From Acidobacteriaceae bacterium (GTDB lineage Bacteria > Acidobacteriota > Terriglobia > Terriglobales > Acidobacteriaceae), in the NCBI GenBank assembly GCA_025355505.1, contig JANXZM010000096.1, positions 1-64,000 of the forward strand: a stretch of 64,000 nt of DNA. The letters are read 5' to 3'. The translations under genes were made by a program, and so were the position numbers. The notes beneath the pieces were generated by a model that saw only the letters and a program-made list of their open reading frames with translations, was not told where the DNA came from and made no database searches. Position 1 is the first letter of the stretch, and every line of letters starts with the position of its first letter. This document shows, piece after piece, positions 15,755 through 25,453 of this stretch.

Positions 15755-17464
15755 ATGGCAGGGAATTTGTTTAAGGTCGTGATTTTTACTTCGGTTCCGC
15801 CGCGGCAGGTGGCCCGCATTATGGCGCGCATTCGCCGTGACGCTCCAGAAGCGCAGGTGGCCGGCGTGCTTTATGAGCGCCGCCTTCCCAAAACTCTGCA
15901 ACAGCGGATGGCGACGTGGTTGAAGAAGATGAAGCGCCTTGTGTACTGGCACTATGTGCTGCATCGCATCTTCGCCAGCGTCGGCCGTAAACTGACCGGC
16001 GTGCTGGACGCGGTCATCCGTTTTATTCATGCGGTTCCGAAGTGGCCGAATGGCAAACCGGGCTATGGGCTCGACGATTTGGACGCGACCTGCAAGGCGA
16101 ATGGAGTCGAACTTTCCATTACCCGCGACATTCACTCCGAGCCGGCGCTCGACTTTGTGCGCAGCCTCAATGCCGATCTCGGGCTGGTGTTCGGTACGCG
16201 CATCCTGAAACCGGCGCTCTTCGAGATTCCGAAACAAGGCTCGATCAACATTCACAAGCGCAAGGTGCCGGACTACCGCGGAGGCGGCGCGGTCGGACTC
16301 TGGGAGTTGCTCGACGACCAAAAAGAAATCGGAGTCACGGTTCATCGCGTCGAGGCGAAGGTAGATGTGGGAGCTGTAGTTCGCTCGGCGCTGATTCCGA
16401 TCGATCCCTTCGACGGTCTGGAGAGCCTGGCGCTAAAGGCCGATGTGGTGGGCGCGGACCTGATCGTGGCTGCGATTCGCGACTTCGCGAATGGAACGGT
16501 GACGGAGACTCCGCAGATTGGTTCCAGTAAACTGTTTCGCAGGCCGTCCGCCGAGGACTTGCTGCAGATGAAAAAGAAACTTGCGGCGCGGCGCCAAGGT
16601 CACGACAATCCTTTTCGGCGGCCGGCCTGGAAACTGCTCGTCAAGTCTCTGCTCTATGCCGCGCCGGTAGCGCTCCGCAACTGGCGGCGCCGGTGGCAGG
16701 GGGATTATCCGGTGATGATCCTCTACCACCATCTGGTTTCCGACCGCCCGCATCACTTTGGAGTTTCGACGGTGTACTTCCTGCGGCAGGTAAATTACCT
16801 GCTGCGGCACTATCGCGTGGTGAGTCTGAGCGAGGCAGTCGAACTGGTGCGGAAAGGCGGGAACACGGTGCCCACCGTCGCCATCACCTTCGACGACGGG
16901 TACGCCGACAATTTTGTAAACCTGCGAGCCGTGACCGAAGAAACCGGCTTGCCGATCGGATACTTCATCTCGACCGAGCATATTTCCAGTGGCCGCGAAT
17001 TTGCCCACGACCAGTTGTTGAATGTACACGGGTTTTTACCCAACACCTGGGAGCAGATTGAGTTTCTGAAGCGCTGCGGTTATGAAATCGGCAGCCACAC
17101 GCGCAATCACGCCGATTGCGGCTCGACCGATGAAGAGTTCTTGCGCCACGAAATCGTTGGTTCAGCTGACGATATTCAGCAAAAGCTGGGGCCGACTCCG
17201 AACTTTTCTTTTCCGTTCGGGCTGCCACAGAATATTTCGGCCTCGGCGGCGGCCATTGCCTGCGACAGCTACCAGAATGTTTTCTCGGCTTACCGAGGCG
17301 GGAACTTCCACGGAGACGCCAGGCGAATCCTGAAGCGCGGAAATTTTTCACACACAGTATGGGAACTGGAGTTGCAGTTGCAGTCGGTACTGACTGGGGA
17401 CGCAAAAGAGGCGGCACACTTGGAGGTTCGCCTCGATGATGTGTCGCAAGACAAGCCGTCGTAA
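15755..17464 (+). CDS. Formyltransferase-polysaccharide deacetylase fusion
   Basis: Two enzymes are fused. Residues 1-270 match formyl-THF-dependent formyltransferases, with the catalytic triad N165, H167 and D204 (INIHKRKVPDYRGG and VDVGAVV). Residues 315-560 are a NodB-type polysaccharide deacetylase: TFDDGY at 379-384 and HTRNH at 448-452 supply the Asp and metal-binding His residues. Such a protein could remove an N-acetyl group and cap the freed amine with formyl on the same sugar. That coupling is inference. ATG at 15755 is used, after a purine-rich GACGAAGAAG. No signal peptide is seen, implying action on cytoplasmic precursors. Confidence 0.85.
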   Translation: MAGNLFKVVIFTSVPPRQVARIMARIRRDAPEAQVAGVLYERRLPKTLQQRMATWLKKMKRLVYWHYVLHRIFASVGRKLTGVLDAVIRFIHAVPKWPNGKPGYGLDDLDATCKANGVELSITRDIHSEPALDFVRSLNADLGLVFGTRILKPALFEIPKQGSINIHKRKVPDYRGGGAVGLWELLDDQKEIGVTVHRVEAKVDVGAVVRSALIPIDPFDGLESLALKADVVGADLIVAAIRDFANGTVTETPQIGSSKLFRRPSAEDLLQMKKKLAARRQGHDNPFRRPAWKLLVKSLLYAAPVALRNWRRRWQGDYPVMILYHHLVSDRPHHFGVSTVYFLRQVNYLLRHYRVVSLSEAVELVRKGGNTVPTVAITFDDGYADNFVNLRAVTEETGLPIGYFISTEHISSGREFAHDQLLNVHGFLPNTWEQIEFLKRCGYEIGSHTRNHADCGSTDEEFLRHEIVGSADDIQQKLGPTPNFSFPFGLPQNISASAAAIACDSYQNVFSAYRGGNFHGDARRILKRGNFSHTVWELELQLQSVLTGDAKEAAHLEVRLDDVSQDKPS

Positions 17465-17964
17465 TTGATAGGATCGCTTTTTCTGCAGGCAGTGGAAGGG
17501 TAACTATGACGGACTCACTTCCGCGGCGGAAACGCCCGGTTCCGGCAAACTCGCACTGATTCTGGCTCTTGCAATCATGGTTGGGGCAGAGATCCGCAAG
17601 GTACTTTGGTTGCCCAGGGTGGGGCGCAAGGTTGCAAACTGTTTCACACCCTGCCAACGAGCCTGACCGTTTTGATGTAAGATAGTCCTTGGCTATTGTT
17701 TTGAATAGTTTACAAGAGTGCCATCGGCTGGCTTTCGGAAGGCAAATTGCTCCTTCTTAGATTGTTCCATTGATTTTAGGCCGGATTTCAGAATCGGCCT
17801 ATCAGTCTCAAATTCGTGGCTCCGCTCATGTTCCGACGGTTACCTGCAGCCCCAGCAAGTAGCTTGACGATCCACGGCAAAAAGGGCGAGCTTAGATAGA
17901 GACCCCCTAAGTGATTTTGCTATCAGCATAAATTTCAGTTAGAACATCCGGGAGGAATACTGCT
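17465..17964. other. 500-bp intergenic region before the sulfate-activation genes
   Basis: No credible gene is present. It has a 7-bp hairpin (TAGGCCG at 17777-17783 with CGGCCTA at 17795-17801) and AT-rich stretches around 17675-17720 and 17905-17945 that could hold the promoter. A GGGAGGAA Shine-Dalgarno sequence at the end serves the next gene's TTG start. No riboswitch fold was recognised. Confidence 0.5.
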
Positions 17965-19701
17965 TTGAACGCAACCAAGAGTCACCTTATCGCCCCACAC
18001 GGGGGAGAACTGGTTCAGCTGCAAGTGCCGGCCGCGCGTGCCGCAGAGTTAAAAGCGCAATCGAAGGATTGGCCTTCATGGGACCTGACTGCCCGGCAGC
18101 TTTGTGATCTGGAACTGCTGATGAGCGGCGGCTTCTCGCCGCTACGCGGGTTCATGAACCGTGCCGATTACGAGGGCGTCTGCCACAACATGCGGCTGGC
18201 GAACGGCACGCTGTGGCCGATGCCGATCACGCTCGACGTTACTGAGGACTTCGCCAAGAAATTGACGGCGGGCAGCAGCAAAATCGCACTGCGCGATGCC
18301 GAAGGCGTGATGCTCGCGGTGCTGAGCGTTGAAGATGTCTGGCAGCCTGACCGCAAAGCCGAAGCCCAGTCCGTTTTCAATTCCACCAGCGCTGCGCATC
18401 CGGGCGCCGACTACGCCATCAACAAATCGAATCCCTGGTATGTGGGCGGGAAAATTGAAGAGATGCAGGCTCCGGCGCACTATGATTTTCGCGCGCTGCG
18501 GCTCACTCCCGCTGACCTGCGCGCCCAATTCGCCCGCCTGGGCTGGACTACCGTCGTGGCCTTCCAGACCCGCAACCCCATGCATCGCGCTCACGTCGAA
18601 CTGACCATGCGCGCCGCCAAGCAAGTCGAGGCAAATCTGCTGATCCATCCCTCGGTCGGAATGACTAAGCCGGGCGATGTGGATTATTTCGTCCGCACCC
18701 GTTGCTACCAGTTGCTGCTCCCGAAGTACCCGCACGGAACCGTTGAACTCGCCATGCTGCCGCTGGCCATGCGCATGGGCGGACCGCGCGAAGCGGTGTG
18801 GCACGGCCTGATCCGCAAGAATCACGGCTGCACGCACTTTATCGTAGGCCGCGATCATGCGGGTCCTGGAAAAGATACCGACGGCAAGAACTTCTACGGT
18901 CCTTACGACGCCCAGGAATTGTTCAAGAAGCATGAAGCGGAAATGGGCGTCAAGATGGTTCCCTTCCAGATGATGGTGTATTTGCAGAACGAAGACCGGT
19001 ACGTTCCGGCTGATGAAGTGCCGCAGGGCGCGAAGGTACTCGACGTCTCCGGCACGGAATTGCGGGAGCGGCTCAACGAAGGCCGCGACATCCCGGCGTG
19101 GTTCACTTATCCGGAAGTGGTGCAGGAATTGCGCCTCAGTTATCCGCCACGGCACAAGCAGGGCGTCACCATTTTCTTCACCGGGCTTTCGGGATCGGGC
19201 AAATCCACTATCGCCAATGCTCTGATCACCAAGTTCCTCGAGATGGGCGGACGTCCGGTCACTCTGCTCGATGGCGATCTGGTTCGCAAGAACCTGTCGA
19301 GCGAACTTGGGTTCTCGAAAGAGCATCGCGACATCAACATCCGGCGCATCGGCTATGTTGCCTCCGAGATCACCAAGAACGGCGGCATCGCAGTGTGCGC
19401 CCCGATCGCTCCGTATGAGGCGACGCGCAAAGCGGTGCGGCAGATGATTGAACCGTTCGGCGGGTTTATTCTGGTGCACGCAGCCACTTCAATCGAGGTG
19501 TGCGAACAGCGCGACCGTAAGGGCCTGTACGCCAAGGCTCGCGCCGGCATCGTCAAGGAATTCACCGGCATCTCGGATCCGTACGAGGCGCCAATCGATG
19601 CCGAAGTCGTGATTGACACCGCCAAACTAAGCCCCGAGGAAGCGGCGCAGACCATCATTCTGCACCTCGAACGCGAGGGCTTCGTCGGCGCCAACGACTA
19701 G
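17965..19701 (+). CDS. Bifunctional sulfate adenylyltransferase/APS kinase
   Basis: Makes PAPS from sulfate and ATP in two steps. The ATP sulfurylase part (about 1-390) has QTRNPMHRAH (201-210) and GRDHAGPG. The C-terminal APS kinase part begins near residue 395 with the P-loop GLSGSGKST (about 409-417). Fusion in this order is known in Acidobacteriota and other bacteria. The TTG start is supported by GGGAGGAA 7 nt upstream. It heads a module with a TauE-like permease and CysQ, so it probably serves assimilation or sulfotransfer rather than sulfate respiration. Three sulfotransferase-like genes downstream are natural PAPS users. Confidence 0.95.
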   Translation: MNATKSHLIAPHGGELVQLQVPAARAAELKAQSKDWPSWDLTARQLCDLELLMSGGFSPLRGFMNRADYEGVCHNMRLANGTLWPMPITLDVTEDFAKKLTAGSSKIALRDAEGVMLAVLSVEDVWQPDRKAEAQSVFNSTSAAHPGADYAINKSNPWYVGGKIEEMQAPAHYDFRALRLTPADLRAQFARLGWTTVVAFQTRNPMHRAHVELTMRAAKQVEANLLIHPSVGMTKPGDVDYFVRTRCYQLLLPKYPHGTVELAMLPLAMRMGGPREAVWHGLIRKNHGCTHFIVGRDHAGPGKDTDGKNFYGPYDAQELFKKHEAEMGVKMVPFQMMVYLQNEDRYVPADEVPQGAKVLDVSGTELRERLNEGRDIPAWFTYPEVVQELRLSYPPRHKQGVTIFFTGLSGSGKSTIANALITKFLEMGGRPVTLLDGDLVRKNLSSELGFSKEHRDINIRRIGYVASEITKNGGIAVCAPIAPYEATRKAVRQMIEPFGGFILVHAATSIEVCEQRDRKGLYAKARAGIVKEFTGISDPYEAPIDAEVVIDTAKLSPEEAAQTIILHLEREGFVGAND

Positions 19702-19715
19702 GAAAGAAGTTCCCG

Positions 19716-19768
19716 GTTCTCAGTTCCTCAACTTGGTTTTGTTTTACTAAGGACTGGGAACTGAGAAC
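19716..19768. repeat. Inverted repeat between Sat-CysC and permease genes
   Basis: GTTCTCAGTTCC (19716-19727) and its exact complement (19757-19768) form a 12-bp stem with a 29-nt loop. There is no following U-tract in the right place, so it is more likely a spacer repeat or mRNA-stabilising hairpin than a terminator. Confidence 0.6.
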
Positions 19769-19780
19769 TACTCAAACGCC

Positions 19781-20551
19781 ATGGATTCATTGCTCCTAAG
19801 AATACTGATCGGTTTCACAGTAGGAACGCTGATCGGGTTGACGGGTCTGGGCGGCGGCGTATTGCTGCTGCCCATGCTCATCTTCGGCTTGCACATCCAG
19901 CCGATCATCGCGGTCGGCTCGGATGCACTGTTCAACTTTTTCACCAAGATTCCCGCCAGCATCATGCACCTGAGCAAAGGGACCGTGCGGAGAAAAGTTG
20001 TGCTGGCGATGGCAGTCGGCAGCATTCCCGGCTCGTATCTGGGCGTAACTTTTCTGGTACACCTGCGCCACGTCTATGGCAACGGCGTCAACGACTTCAT
20101 CAAGTCGGCCGTGGGACTGCTGCTGGTATTGATTCCCACGCTGCTTCTGTTCCAGGGACGGATTGAAGAACATCTCGCCAAGCGCCAGCCCACGATGAAA
20201 TCATTTGCCTTCATGAGTGTCATTGGACTGGTCGGCGGATTTCTGGTCGGCATCACTTCGGTGGGTTCGGGCAGCATCATCATGATGATGCTTCTTTTGT
20301 TTTATTCGTTCGCGCCCAAGATCATGGTCGGCACCGACATTGCCCATGCGGTGATCTTGACCGGCGTCACCAGCCTGTTGCACTATCGGGCGGGCAACGT
20401 CGACCTTCCGCTGGTTGGTTCCCTGCTGATCGGCTCAATTCCCGGTGGAATGCTCGGCTCGCATCTGAGCACGCGCGTTCCCGTGCTGTGGCTGCGCCGA
20501 ATCCTGTGCACGGTTTTGCTGATGACGGGAGCAAGAATGCTGTGGGCTTGA
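19781..20551 (+). CDS. TauE/SafE-family membrane permease
   Basis: A 256-residue membrane protein with about eight hydrophobic segments. Two TauE/SafE repeat halves are seen: GLTGLGGGVLLLPML near residue 15 and the matching GLVGGFLVGITSVGSGSIIMM near residue 150. Family members export sulfite or sulfoacetate or import sulfate or other oxyanions. Its position between Sat-CysC and CysQ suggests sulfate uptake for PAPS synthesis or sulfite efflux; direction of transport is not decided by sequence. Confidence 0.85.
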   Translation: MDSLLLRILIGFTVGTLIGLTGLGGGVLLLPMLIFGLHIQPIIAVGSDALFNFFTKIPASIMHLSKGTVRRKVVLAMAVGSIPGSYLGVTFLVHLRHVYGNGVNDFIKSAVGLLLVLIPTLLLFQGRIEEHLAKRQPTMKSFAFMSVIGLVGGFLVGITSVGSGSIIMMMLLLFYSFAPKIMVGTDIAHAVILTGVTSLLHYRAGNVDLPLVGSLLIGSIPGGMLGSHLSTRVPVLWLRRILCTVLLMTGARMLWA

Positions 20552-20634
20552 AAGGCATTGAATCATTGAGTCATTGAGTCGCGAAATCAATGTCTCAACG
20601 CCTGGATACTGGGTACTTATTCACGGAGAACTTA

Positions 20635-21450
20635 ATGACCTCATCCTCATCCGCAGAAACTCTTGAACGCATTCACGCTGCCCTTGAAGCGGCGCGGGCG
20701 GTGCTGAACCGCTTCACACCAGGCGCCATTGAAACCGAATACAAAGTTGGACACGATCCGGTCACCGAGGCCGATCGCGCCGTCGACGACATTTTGCGGA
20801 AGACTCTTCTGCGCCCCGGCGAAGGCTGGCTTTCGGAAGAGACCGTGGACGACTTCACTCGCCTCGACAAGCAGCGCGTCTGGGTCGTCGATCCGCTCGA
20901 CGGCACTCGCGAGTTTGTGCAAGGTATCCCGGAGTTCTGCGTTTCGATCGCCATGGTTGAGAATGGAATTGCTGTCGCTGGCGGAATCTGCAATCCGGCA
21001 ACCGACGAACTCATCCTGGGATCGCGCGACACCGGCGTAACCTACAACGGGAAGCCCGCACAACCGAGCCAGCGCAAGGACCTGCACGGCGCTCTCGTGC
21101 TCGCCAGCCGCAGCGAAGTGAAGCGTGGCGAGTGGAAGCAGTTCGAGTCCGCCGAGTTCAATATTCGTCCCATGGGATCGGTGGCCTACAAACTCGGACT
21201 GGTCGCCGCCGGCCGCGCGGATCTCACCTTCACGCTGGTTCCAAAAAATGAGTGGGACGTTGCCGCTGGGGCGGCGCTGGTGGAAAGCGCCGGAGGCTGG
21301 GTGCTCAAGCTAGACACTTCTCCGCTGCGCTGCAACCAGAAAAATCCGCTGATCTCCGGCCTGCTGGCGGGGAGTCCGTTTCTGCGCGATCCGCTGCTCG
21401 CCCTGCTCGACCGGCACGCGCAGACCGTCGGCGCTGACAAACAACCCTAA
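20635..21450 (+). CDS. cysQ: 3'(2'),5'-bisphosphate nucleotidase CysQ (inositol-monophosphatase family)
   Basis: Hydrolyses 3'-phosphoadenosine 5'-phosphate (PAP), the by-product of every sulfotransferase reaction, to AMP. The Mg/Li-sensitive phosphatase motifs are present: E-E in WLSEETVDD, DPLDGTREFVQG (near residue 92) and the C-terminal WDVAAGAALVESAGG. ATG at 20635 follows GGAG by about 6 nt and is preferred to an ATG at 20590. Location beside Sat-CysC and before the sulfotransferases argues for PAP recycling, although inositol or histidinol phosphate hydrolysis is possible in this family. Confidence 0.88.
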   Translation: MTSSSSAETLERIHAALEAARAVLNRFTPGAIETEYKVGHDPVTEADRAVDDILRKTLLRPGEGWLSEETVDDFTRLDKQRVWVVDPLDGTREFVQGIPEFCVSIAMVENGIAVAGGICNPATDELILGSRDTGVTYNGKPAQPSQRKDLHGALVLASRSEVKRGEWKQFESAEFNIRPMGSVAYKLGLVAAGRADLTFTLVPKNEWDVAAGAALVESAGGWVLKLDTSPLRCNQKNPLISGLLAGSPFLRDPLLALLDRHAQTVGADKQP

Positions 21451-21475
21451 CCTCAGGAACATTGTCCCTGGAAAA

Positions 21476-22261
21476 ATGGCTGCCTCGCGCATCGTATTCC
21501 TGATGTACCACGAGCTGGAGCTTGCTGGCCGGAAACTCTGCCAGTCCGAGCCCGGCTACGTGCGCTACATTCTGCCGCTCGAGACTTTCCGCCGCCAGAT
21601 GGCTTGGATCAAGGAATCCGGCTGGCGCGGCCTGAACGTCGGCGAAGCTCTTCGCTATCCTGCCGAACCGAGCGTTTGTATCACATTTGACGATGGCTGC
21701 GAGACCGACCTTATCGCCGCCGCGCCCATGCTCCGCGAGTTCGGCTGCAACGCAACCTTCTATCTCACCGCTGGATTCCTGGGCACGCCCGGTTACCTCA
21801 ATGCCAGCCAGGTGCGCGATCTCGACGCGCAGGGATTCCAGATCGGCTGCCATTCGATGACGCACCCTTATCTCTCCGATCTCCCGGAGCCGGAACTGAA
21901 GCGCGAAGTCGTGGATGCGAAGCTCCAGATCGAAGCCATCGTCGGACATTCCATCGAACACTTCTCCTGTCCGGGAGGACGCTACGACCAGCGCACGCTC
22001 CAGATGGCGCGCCAGGCCGGATTCGCAACCGTCGCCAATAGCCAGTTTTATGCGAACTCCTCCGGCACCAGCCCCTACGAACTCGGCCGCGTAGCCCTGC
22101 TGCGTGACCTCACCTTAGAGGAATTCAGCGCGACCTGCCATGGCCGCGGGTTGTGGAAGAAACGCCTTCAGCATCAGGCCCGGCGCAACGTCCAGCGCGT
22201 GCTCGGAAACCGCGCCTACGATCACCTGCGCGCGGTCCTGCTGGGGGAATCCCGCCAGTAA
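21476..22261 (+). CDS. Polysaccharide deacetylase (NodB homology)
   Basis: A 261-residue carbohydrate esterase family 4 type protein that removes N- or O-acetyl groups from sugars. Catalytic TFDDG lies at 70-74 and metal-binding HSMTH at 126-130; FSCPGGRYD (about 160) supplies the motif-3 Arg. No signal peptide is visible. It follows cysQ by 25 bp and probably belongs to the same transcript. It differs in sequence from the deacetylase half of the fusion protein at 15755. Confidence 0.87.
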   Translation: MAASRIVFLMYHELELAGRKLCQSEPGYVRYILPLETFRRQMAWIKESGWRGLNVGEALRYPAEPSVCITFDDGCETDLIAAAPMLREFGCNATFYLTAGFLGTPGYLNASQVRDLDAQGFQIGCHSMTHPYLSDLPEPELKREVVDAKLQIEAIVGHSIEHFSCPGGRYDQRTLQMARQAGFATVANSQFYANSSGTSPYELGRVALLRDLTLEEFSATCHGRGLWKKRLQHQARRNVQRVLGNRAYDHLRAVLLGESRQ

Positions 22262-22419
22262 CCGCAATTTTGGCTATTTTAGTTTCCCTGCCCTCAGCCT
22301 CTTCTTCCACTCCATGCCGTAACCATGGAACAGCCTCTCACTCCAGATCGCCCGTCCCGCACCTGCTTTCCCTTACTTCGCACCAAATGCACGGGTGGAC
22401 ACTGGGGGCATGCGAATCC

Positions 22420-22442
22420 GTACATGCCGCGCCCGCATGTAC
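22420..22442. repeat. Short perfect inverted repeat upstream of the Ig/beta-helix gene
   Basis: GTACATGC (22420-22427) and GCATGTAC (22435-22442) flank a 7-nt GC-rich loop. About 110 bp later, just before the gene, is the motif CCCCCATACTTTAGTAC (near 22524-22540) with a short TACT/AGTA dyad. These could be regulator sites for the surface-protein gene; no family can be named. Confidence 0.45.
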
Positions 22443-22555
22443 TAACGCGTCCCCAATGAACTTCCGGCATCTGGGAACCCTTGCCCCATCCCGATAGATT
22501 CAGCGTGAGGACAATCGACTAGTCCCCCATACTTTAGTACGGTCGAGGGCTCGCA

Positions 22556-25234
22556 ATGTTTGAAACAGTGACAAGGTTTGAAAAGAGAAATGCATTCCTA
22601 AGTCATTCCAGATTTCCCCCTGCGTTGGCACAGCGCCTAAGCGTCTTGATCATCCTGCTCGTGGTTGCGCTGATGACCACCTCTTGCGGTTCGGCGGCAC
22701 AAGCCGCCGGCACGCAGACCAACGGGACCCCCAACAACCTGAACTTGTACGGAAATCTTCCCGGGGGGACGGTCAGTGAGTCATACAACGCTGTGCTCGC
22801 AGTAGGGGGCGGAAACTTCCCCTACCAGTTCTCGGTAAAAACGGGCGCGCTGCCCCCGGGTATCAGTTTGAACCCAGCCACAGGGACGTTCTCGGGGCAT
22901 CCTGCAACCGCGGGTAACTTCTCGTTTGAGGTGATTGTGACCGACTCCCCGCGCCTCGACCGGGGTAGACAGAAGTTCGATGTTGCTATCGCTGGTAGCG
23001 GCGGCGGCGGGAATGTCGCGGTCAGTGTGTCTCCGGCCAGCGCCACTTTGTTGTCGATTCAGAAGCAGCAGTTCACAGCCACGGTCAGCGGAACTTCCAA
23101 TACCGGGGTGACGTGGTCAGCAACGGGAGGGTCGGTCGATGCCAATGGTCTTTACACCGCGCCGACGGTGACCGCGCCAACTAACATGGTCGTTAAGGCG
23201 ACCAGCAAAGCTGACTCCTCGAAATCAGCCAGCGCTGCCATCACCGTTAACCCCGTGAACAACCAGGCACTAATAATCACAACCGGGAATCTTCCCCAGG
23301 GCCAGCAAGGGGACACTTATAGCGAAGTCTTCGCCGCGACCGGCGGAAGTACACCTTACAGTTGGAGCATTTCCGCAGGCACTCCTCCCGCGGGAATCGC
23401 GATGAATGCGAGCGGGAATTTTGCCGGCATGCCCAGCGCAGCCGGTACATCCAACTTCACGGTCACTGTCACCGATGCCGCCGCCAAGACTACAACCGGA
23501 ATTTTCAGCGTCGCCGTCATTGCCGGTGGTAATTTCGATGGTCCGGCGGAACTGCCGAGAGTGACCGTCCCCAGTGCGATGGCGGACACGCCCGCGCCGG
23601 GAGCAGTCATCACCGTCAACGCGGGCGGCGATCTGCAATCAGCCTTGAACAGCGCTCACTGCGGTGACGCGATCCACCTTCAGACGGGCGCAACCTTTAC
23701 CGGCAAGTTCATTGTGCCGGCCAAGAACTGCGACAACAACCACTGGATCATCATCCGCACCAGTTCTCCGGACAGCGCTCTGCCTGCGGAAGGACAGCGC
23801 GCCACGCCTTGCTATGCCGGGGTCGCTTCTCTCCCGGGGCGCCCACAATATAGCTGCTCCAATCCAAAGAACGTGATGGCAAAAGTACAGATTCAAACCC
23901 AAGGCGACGGTCCATTCCAGATCGCCACCGGCGCCAACTATTACCGGTTCATCGGCTTGGAAGTTACTCGCCCCGCCGGAGCCCCCGGGCCCGCCGGGCT
24001 GATCACGGGCAAAGGCACCGCGGATCACTTGGTGGTGGACCGCTCATGGCTGCATGGAGCGCTGCAGGATGAAACTCACGTCGGCGTAAGCTTGAGTGGC
24101 ATGACCAACGTGGCGGTCGTCGATTCCTATTTCAGCGACTTCCATTGCATCTCAGTGAGCGGAGCTTGTACCGACTCTCACGCGATTTCCGGTGGCGTCA
24201 GCGCTACTCAGGATGGCCCCTTCAAGATCCAGGACAACTTCCTGGAAGCATCGAGTGAGGCGGTGCTGTTCGGCGGCGGCGGGGCCACCTTCTCCCCAAG
24301 CGACATCCAAATCCTGAACAATCACTTCTGGAAGCCTTGGCAGTGGATGCCTGGCAGCCCGAACTTTATCGGCGGATCGGACGGCCATCCCTTCGTCGTC
24401 AAGAATCACCTCGAACTCAAGAATGCGGTTCGCGTGCTGGTCGAGGCCAATCTCATGGAAAACAACTGGGGAGGCTTCAGCCAAAGCGGCTACGGCATTC
24501 TGCTCACCCCCAAGAACCAACACACCCAGAGCGGCTCTAACATTTGTCCGCTGTGTCAGGTCACCGATGTCACCATCCGCTATGTACACATCTCGCATGC
24601 CGGGGGCGGAATCCAGATGGCAACCGCCATCTCCGGCAACGGCACAGATGGAGCCCAGGCGCTGGCTGGCACTCGCTGGAGTATTCATGACGTGGTTCTC
24701 GACGACCTCAACAGAAAATATGTGGGCGGCGGCAGCGTGTTCCTGATCATGAACACGTGGCCCAAGAACCCGCTCAACACCATCACCATCAATCACGTCA
24801 CCGGTTTTCCGGATCCCAACGGCCACATGATAGTCATGGGGAACATCTACACAACCGTGCCCATGTATGACTTAGTTTTCACCAACAACATGATGGTTAC
24901 CGCCGCGCATCCGGTGTGGAGCTCAGGAGGCGGCCAAGCCAACTGCGCCTATTTCGACGTACCCGTCACTACCATCACCAGCTGTTTCACTACCTTCACC
25001 TTCAGCAGCAACAGCTTGGTCGCAACTCCATCGGCGTTTCCCCCGTCGACATGGCCATCGAACAACATGTTCCCGCAAACCATCAACGATGCCGGGTTCG
25101 TCAACTACAACAACGGCAATGGCGGAAACTACGCGCTTCAGTCGAACAGCACTTACAAGAACAAAGGCACGGACGGCAAGGATCTCGGCGCCGACATTGT
25201 TGGACTCAACGCAGCGCTGGCGAACGTCGAATAA
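22556..25234 (+). CDS. Secreted lipoprotein with Ig-like domains and C-terminal parallel beta-helix
   Basis: An 892-residue surface protein. A hydrophobic segment (about 28-40) ends in a lipobox-like TTSC with C44 as the lipidated residue. Two putative-Ig (He_PIG-like) domains (about 60-138 and 240-325; note GALPPGISLNPATGTFSGHP) flank a Big2-like domain (about 150-238). From about residue 350 a right-handed beta-helix begins, with NAGGDLQSALNSAHCGD and repeated N-x-F/H turns, as in pectate-lyase-like folds. No lyase active site was recognised. The C-terminal part is clearly related to the next gene. It could bind or trim the polysaccharide; this is inference. Confidence 0.8.
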   Translation: MFETVTRFEKRNAFLSHSRFPPALAQRLSVLIILLVVALMTTSCGSAAQAAGTQTNGTPNNLNLYGNLPGGTVSESYNAVLAVGGGNFPYQFSVKTGALPPGISLNPATGTFSGHPATAGNFSFEVIVTDSPRLDRGRQKFDVAIAGSGGGGNVAVSVSPASATLLSIQKQQFTATVSGTSNTGVTWSATGGSVDANGLYTAPTVTAPTNMVVKATSKADSSKSASAAITVNPVNNQALIITTGNLPQGQQGDTYSEVFAATGGSTPYSWSISAGTPPAGIAMNASGNFAGMPSAAGTSNFTVTVTDAAAKTTTGIFSVAVIAGGNFDGPAELPRVTVPSAMADTPAPGAVITVNAGGDLQSALNSAHCGDAIHLQTGATFTGKFIVPAKNCDNNHWIIIRTSSPDSALPAEGQRATPCYAGVASLPGRPQYSCSNPKNVMAKVQIQTQGDGPFQIATGANYYRFIGLEVTRPAGAPGPAGLITGKGTADHLVVDRSWLHGALQDETHVGVSLSGMTNVAVVDSYFSDFHCISVSGACTDSHAISGGVSATQDGPFKIQDNFLEASSEAVLFGGGGATFSPSDIQILNNHFWKPWQWMPGSPNFIGGSDGHPFVVKNHLELKNAVRVLVEANLMENNWGGFSQSGYGILLTPKNQHTQSGSNICPLCQVTDVTIRYVHISHAGGGIQMATAISGNGTDGAQALAGTRWSIHDVVLDDLNRKYVGGGSVFLIMNTWPKNPLNTITINHVTGFPDPNGHMIVMGNIYTTVPMYDLVFTNNMMVTAAHPVWSSGGGQANCAYFDVPVTTITSCFTTFTFSSNSLVATPSAFPPSTWPSNNMFPQTINDAGFVNYNNGNGGNYALQSNSTYKNKGTDGKDLGADIVGLNAALANVE

Positions 25235-25273
25235 TTTTTCAGCTTCGACGGATTTTCAGCTCCCCAGCAATCG

Positions 25274-25310
25274 AGGTCCGCGGCTCGCCGCGGACCTTCT
25301 CTTTTTTCTC
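25274..25310 (+). terminator. Intrinsic terminator after the Ig/beta-helix gene
   Basis: A perfect 10-bp stem AGGTCCGCGG (25274-25283) / CCGCGGACCT (25288-25297) with a CTCG loop is followed by a T-rich tract TCTCTTTTTTCTC. It lies 40 bp after the stop codon and separates the two beta-helix genes. Confidence 0.85.
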
Positions 25311-25453
25311 GCGTAATCACGTCCTACCAGGAAAGTCGATCGGGCAGGGCCCGTGCTATCCTCCACTCATCCCAGTACACTGTGGACTGAAGGCCTCTCC
25401 GCGGTGATTACCGGTGCATGCGCGGGGCGTGCGACATAAGGAGAAACTACAAC

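Noticed and set aside
18142-19479. 445-codon leftward open frame
   Set aside because: Antisense to the well-supported Sat-CysC gene, without recognisable motifs.
17965-19701. Dissimilatory sulfate reduction marker
   Set aside because: ATP sulfurylase is fused to APS kinase and followed by CysQ, with no Apr or Dsr genes, so a PAPS-forming role is more likely.
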